Shown: piece after piece, positions 36,064 to 38,023 of the stretch | Numbering within the stretch: position 1 is the stretch's first letter | How the letters are laid out: the number at the start of each line of letters is the position of its first letter | Assembly (NCBI GenBank): GCA_913052445.1 | Contig: CAJXDP010000013.1 | Location: 1 to 38,023, forward strand | DNA: 38,023 nucleotides | DNA from: an uncultured Formosa sp. | Lineage (GTDB): Bacteria; Bacteroidota; Bacteroidia; Flavobacteriales; Flavobacteriaceae | Reading direction: 5' to 3' | Made by a program: the position numbers and the translations under genes | The notes under the pieces: generated by a model | Database searches by the model: none | The model's input: the letters and a program-made list of their open reading frames with translations, nothing else | Told to the model about the DNA's origin: nothing

Positions 36064-36930
36064 TTATTTCCTTCTTTTATTACCACGACCTTGATACATA
36101 GAGCGCATTTCCTCCATTTTTTTTGTTACAATATCATTATATTCTTTACGTGATACAACGTCTCCTTTTTCAGGTGCTTCAATTACGTCTTTGTCTTTGG
36201 GGTTCATTATTATTTTAGAACACAAAATAGTTGTTTTATCTGTATTGACTTCTAAGATTAGACCGGGTAACCCCCAGAAATCACCTGGACCCTGACTCAC
36301 AGGAATCTGTGGCGTATACCATGCAACAACTTCAATTTCTTTTGGGATTTCGATATCTTCAGAAATATTAGTTGTTTTGGTAGAATCTTTTTTCGCGTTT
36401 GAGCTTTTCGAAGGTTTTTTTCTTCGCATACTTCGCCAATCAAATTCGTCTACTTTTTTAATTGCTGTAGCTTTCATGCAAAGGTATTGACCAATTTTTT
36501 TAGTTTCAGTTCCTAACTGCCATTTAAGCTGAGTTAGTGAATCTGAAATTAAAAACTGTTTTCCAAAAAACTCCTGGTCCTGTAAGAACCGTTGTGATTT
36601 TATGTTTTTATATTGCATCCCAGAAGAGAAACTATTCCCCCATCCACCAAACCCTCTACCAGCTCCTGGAGCTTCGAGCGCCTCATCTTCTTTGTAGGTT
36701 GAAGATTCTCTGTCAAAGGCGAGGATGTACGTTTTCTCGAACATACCACGCATGCGATCTGCAATTTGCTTTTTTTGCTGTTCACTCATTTTACGACCTC
36801 CCCACCCATCCATATCAACAGATGTTTTAGAAAAATAATAGGCTTTCCCTTGAAAGTTTTGGGCGTAGGTTGCTGAAGAAATCAGCAAAACTATTAGTAC
36901 TATTTGATAAGCTTTATTTATAAAATTCAT
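36064..36930 (-). CDS. GLPGLI family protein (second in operon)
   Basis: A 288-aa secreted protein with signal peptide about 1-23 (ending ATYAQ). It has the family-defining sequence GPGDFWGLPGLILEV (about 215-229). It opens with QGKAYYFSKTSVDMDG and has a paired charged linker (RRKKPSKSSNAKKDSTKT, about 168-185). The C-terminus is basic (MYQGRGNKRRK). It is about 35-40% similar by eye to the next gene, with which it forms a tandem pair. Function unknown; members often flank TonB-receptor-like genes. Confidence 0.85.
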   Translation of the reverse strand: MNFINKAYQIVLIVLLISSATYAQNFQGKAYYFSKTSVDMDGWGGRKMSEQQKKQIADRMRGMFEKTYILAFDRESSTYKEDEALEAPGAGRGFGGWGNSFSSGMQYKNIKSQRFLQDQEFFGKQFLISDSLTQLKWQLGTETKKIGQYLCMKATAIKKVDEFDWRSMRRKKPSKSSNAKKDSTKTTNISEDIEIPKEIEVVAWYTPQIPVSQGPGDFWGLPGLILEVNTDKTTILCSKIIMNPKDKDVIEAPEKGDVVSRKEYNDIVTKKMEEMRSMYQGRGNKRRK

Positions 36931-36955
36931 TTATATTGATTTTTGATTGAATGTG

Positions 36956-36992
36956 TTTAAACTATGACGAACGAAACTACACATAGTTTAAA
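36956..36992. repeat. 11-bp perfect inverted repeat between the two GLPGLI genes
   Basis: TTTAAACTATG and CATAGTTTAAA are exactly complementary across a 15-nt loop. No T-tract follows in either direction, so it is not a standard terminator. It could be an operator, an mRNA-stabilising hairpin or a processing site. Confidence 0.6.
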
Positions 36993-37017
36993 TTAAATAC
37001 GTTAAAATTTATCTAAA

Positions 37018-37809
37018 TTAGTCTATGGACTCAATCTCAATTGAGATGCTATTTCCTTTCCCGTCTTGTTGGAAACTCATTTCCTTTATCTTTTTTTCTA
37101 CTATTTGATCGTACTTAGATTGTGAAATAGGCTTTCCCTTCTTTGGGGACAGGATTGTAATTGGTTTTTTTGGGTTCAATGTAACTTTACTACATAAAAT
37201 CACTTTTGAGTCATAATTTAGTTCTAAAATAAGCCCTGGTAGTCCTTGAAATGCACCAGGACCATTACTAATAGGTATTTGAGGAGCATACCAGGCTGTA
37301 ATTGTTTTACTTTTTTTAGCCGGCTCATCAGAATATGGATTCACTTTGATTAGTTGTTCAGCAGTTGCCTTAAAACAGGTATATTTCCCAATATTTTTAG
37401 TGTCGGAATGAAGTTTCCAATCAATTTTCTGAAGAGTATCTTGAATTAGGAAAATCTTTCCCAAAAAATCACTTTGTTTAGTGTATCGCTCATCCTTAAT
37501 GTTTTTATAAAGTATGTCGGTGCCAGAAGATGACATAATAATCATGTCACTTCCAAGAGAAGGTGTCGCAAGCTCTTCATCTTCTTTGTAAACGGATTGT
37601 TCCTGATCGAAGGACAAAACGTATGTTTTCTCAAATTGCTTTTGAAGCATGGCCATAATTTCATCTTGCATTCCACCCGCCTGGGTGCTGTCTAGTTCGA
37701 TTTCTATTTTATCTTTGGTTTTATAGGTGGCTATCCCTTGGAAGTCTTGAGCGCTTAAAATTGAAGAGCCTAAAGAAATTAAAAATACAGCTCTAATAAT
37801 TATATTCAT
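37018..37809 (-). CDS. GLPGLI family protein (first in operon)
   Basis: A 263-aa secreted protein with signal peptide about 1-20 (ending ILSAQ). The motif GPGAFQGLPGLILEL lies at about 191-205. The shared blocks FQGIATYKTKDKIE, KQFEKTYVLSFDQEQSVYKEDEEL and WYAPQIPISNGPG match its neighbour, so it is a tandem duplicate. It heads the operon GLPGLI-GLPGLI-TonB-receptor-like protein. A -7-like element (minus-strand TATTTTTG, 37830-37837) lies 20 nt upstream of its ATG. Confidence 0.85.
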   Translation of the reverse strand: MNIIIRAVFLISLGSSILSAQDFQGIATYKTKDKIEIELDSTQAGGMQDEIMAMLQKQFEKTYVLSFDQEQSVYKEDEELATPSLGSDMIIMSSSGTDILYKNIKDERYTKQSDFLGKIFLIQDTLQKIDWKLHSDTKNIGKYTCFKATAEQLIKVNPYSDEPAKKSKTITAWYAPQIPISNGPGAFQGLPGLILELNYDSKVILCSKVTLNPKKPITILSPKKGKPISQSKYDQIVEKKIKEMSFQQDGKGNSISIEIESID

Positions 37810-37829
37810 TGCTAATGGTTTTTTAGAGT

Positions 37830-37837
37830 CAAAAATA
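37830..37837 (-). promoter_or_regulatory. Candidate -7 promoter element of the GLPGLI/TonB-receptor operon
   Basis: Minus-strand TATTTTTG fits TAnnTTTG and is 20 nt before the ATG at 37809. No good -33 partner was found. Confidence 0.4.
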
Positions 37838-37935
37838 AAAAATACCTAATGGTAGATAAATTCACTATAAGGTTAGACTCTGAAATCTATAAATTGTTAC
37901 AACTCTAAACAAAAAATTGTATTTTTAAAGTCGAG

Positions 37936-38023
37936 ATGAAACAACCCACCTATTTCCTATTACTGTTCAGTTGTTGGCTTTTTAGTCAAACTCCTTTAAC
38001 CGCTAAACTAATTGAATCGACTC
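37936..38023 (+). CDS. Secreted protein, N-terminal fragment cut by window end
   Basis: An ATG at 37936 opens a frame that stays open to the last base (29 codons). The encoded start (MKQPTYFLLLFSCWLFSQ) is a good signal peptide. The rest lies outside the window, so no family can be named. It is divergent from the GLPGLI operon. Confidence 0.55.
   Translation, partial: MKQPTYFLLLFSCWLFSQTPLTAKLIEST

Noticed and set aside
36956-36992. Inverted repeat as an intrinsic terminator
   Set aside because: There is no T-tract after the stem in either direction, and it lies within an apparent operon.

Overview
The window looks like a chromosomal segment of a marine-type Flavobacteriia (Bacteroidota). 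Supporting signs are low GC, Lys/Asn/Ile-rich proteins, almost no Shine-Dalgarno sites, several matches to the Bacteroidota promoter (TTTG, about 20 nt, TAnnTTTG), GLPGLI proteins, a TonB-receptor-like barrel, a short cytochrome-b-type SdhC, and a DAHP synthase fused to chorismate mutase. No tRNA, rRNA, IS element, CRISPR array or intact prophage was seen.

Layout. 1-3570: two M16 zinc-peptidase-like genes (one catalytic, one lacking the HxxEH motif), closed by a bidirectional terminator. 3569-6238: an EamA transporter, a small HMA-domain lipoprotein and a Xaa-Pro aminopeptidase. 6388-10298: the succinate dehydrogenase/fumarate reductase locus sdhC-sdhA-sdhB. 10295-17130: a Big_5-type lipoprotein, glycyl-tRNA synthetase and a large outer-membrane protein. 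17253-20034: exonuclease III, a coiled-coil OmpA lipoprotein and a Tas-like aldo/keto reductase. 20051-25315 (minus strand): rlmN, queA, aroA, a MazG-like protein, dtd and rsgA. 25408-29452 (minus strand): a phenylalanine/tyrosine operon (leader peptide, pheA, aminotransferase, tyrA, DAHP synthase-chorismate mutase). 29817-31067: metK, divergent. 31069-33222: a second EamA-like transporter and an unrecognised protein with a possible DNA-binding N-terminus. 33327-37809: an apparent operon of two GLPGLI proteins and a TonB-receptor-like protein. The window ends in a truncated secreted-protein gene.

Two observations stand out. First, sdhA begins with about 108 extra codons that resemble the N-terminal arm-type DNA-binding domain of a Bacteroidota tyrosine recombinase. 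Just upstream lie four copies of GTGTTACA spaced 20, 22 and 11 bp apart, about two, two and one helical turns, and they run up to a good promoter. This looks like the front end of an integrase gene (domain, arm sites and promoter) captured by a core respiratory enzyme. It could also be a self-regulating, DNA-binding SdhA.

Second, the aromatic operon is preceded by a complete-looking ribosome-mediated attenuator. A 25-codon leader peptide has nine Phe/Tyr among residues 6-16. An 8-bp terminator with nine T abuts the pheA start codon. A competing antiterminator stem overlaps the end of the leader ORF. Together these predict that Phe/Tyr starvation switches on the operon, which feeds chorismate (made by DAHP synthase and AroA in this window) to Phe and Tyr.
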